Shown here piece after piece: positions 5,421-5,524 of a stretch of DNA of 5,524 nucleotides; the first letter of the stretch is position 1; the number at the start of each line of letters is the position of its first letter. Under the pieces are notes generated by a model that was not told the origin of the DNA, searched no databases, and saw only the letters and a list, made by a program, of their open reading frames with translations. Source of the DNA: Synechococcaceae cyanobacterium RL_1_2 (GTDB taxonomy: Bacteria > Cyanobacteriota > Cyanobacteriia > Cyanobacteriales > JAAUPO01); NCBI GenBank assembly GCA_012033095.1, contig JAAUPO010000195.1, positions 1-5,524 of the forward strand, given 5' to 3'. The translations under genes were made by a program, and so were the position numbers.

Positions 5421-5524
5421 ATGGTGGTTTCAGCCCTTGATGGGGGGATTAATCCTGATTCAATGTTGAGGTGGAATCAGGCTATGCTAACAAAAATTAA
5501 CTTGGGTAGAGCGATCGCTCCTTG
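5421..5524 (+). CDS. Possible start of an unidentified gene, cut by the window end
   Basis: From the ATG at 5421 the frame stays open for 34 codons to the end of the window. AGGA lies four bases before it, a plausible but close ribosome binding site. The predicted start MVVSALDGGINPDSM is not one I recognise, and an open run this short is common by chance. If the promoter-like sequence at 5459-5488 is real, translation would begin later, perhaps beyond the window. Confidence 0.18.
   Translation, partial: MVVSALDGGINPDSMLRWNQAMLTKINLGRAIAP
5454..5488 (+). promoter_or_regulatory. Inverted repeat overlapping a weak promoter-like sequence
   Basis: CCTGATTC (5454-5461) and GAATCAGG (5474-5481) are perfect inverted repeats with a 12-base gap. 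TTCAAT (5459-5464) and TATGCT (5483-5488), 18 bases apart, could be -35 and -10 boxes, which would put the palindrome over a promoter as in an operator. The target gene would lie to the right of the window. The box matches are poor and the call is tentative. Confidence 0.22.

Overview
The window looks like a piece of a cyanobacterial chromosome. At least five perfect copies of the octamer GCGATCGC (HIP1, the highly iterated palindrome of many cyanobacteria) occur, at 908, 4490, 4551, 4643 and 5511, plus several near copies. The proteins read like cyanobacterial housekeeping enzymes: an aspartate kinase with four ACT domains, a CobW-type GTPase and a class II adenylosuccinate lyase. The genus cannot be fixed from this sequence.

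Layout: (1) 1-192 is non-coding and holds a G/C-run hairpin cluster just past the end of lysC. (2) 193-1966, minus strand, is lysC, broken by one extra base near 1343-1347. (3) 1967-2530 is the divergent lysC/cobW intergenic region, with the lysC ribosome binding site, small inverted repeats and a 121-bp miniature mobile element. (4) 2540-3572, plus strand, is cobW, broken by one extra base between 2801 and 2810. (5) 3573-3847 lies between the convergent cobW and purB genes. It holds a 91-bp miniature element with an 8-bp target duplication, followed at once by a short relative of the 121-bp element. (6) 3848-5143, minus strand, is intact purB. (7) 5144-5524 is the purB leader with a perfect 15-bp inverted repeat, a second full copy of the miniature element in opposite orientation, and a final stretch that may hold the promoter or start of a gene lying outside the window.

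The three genes do not form a pathway or an operon. lysC commits aspartate to lysine, threonine and methionine (and diaminopimelate for the wall), purB serves purine synthesis, and cobW is a metal-linked GTPase. What ties the region together is mobile-element history: every intergenic gap carries at least one short palindromic repeat, apparently of two element families, and no transposase gene is present.

I found no new multi-gene system. The most useful observations are the two single-base frameshifts in otherwise well-preserved genes (sequence error or real lesions), the miniature element with its target duplication inside an older palindrome, the paired elements with a copy-specific 10-bp duplication, and the palindrome in front of purB.
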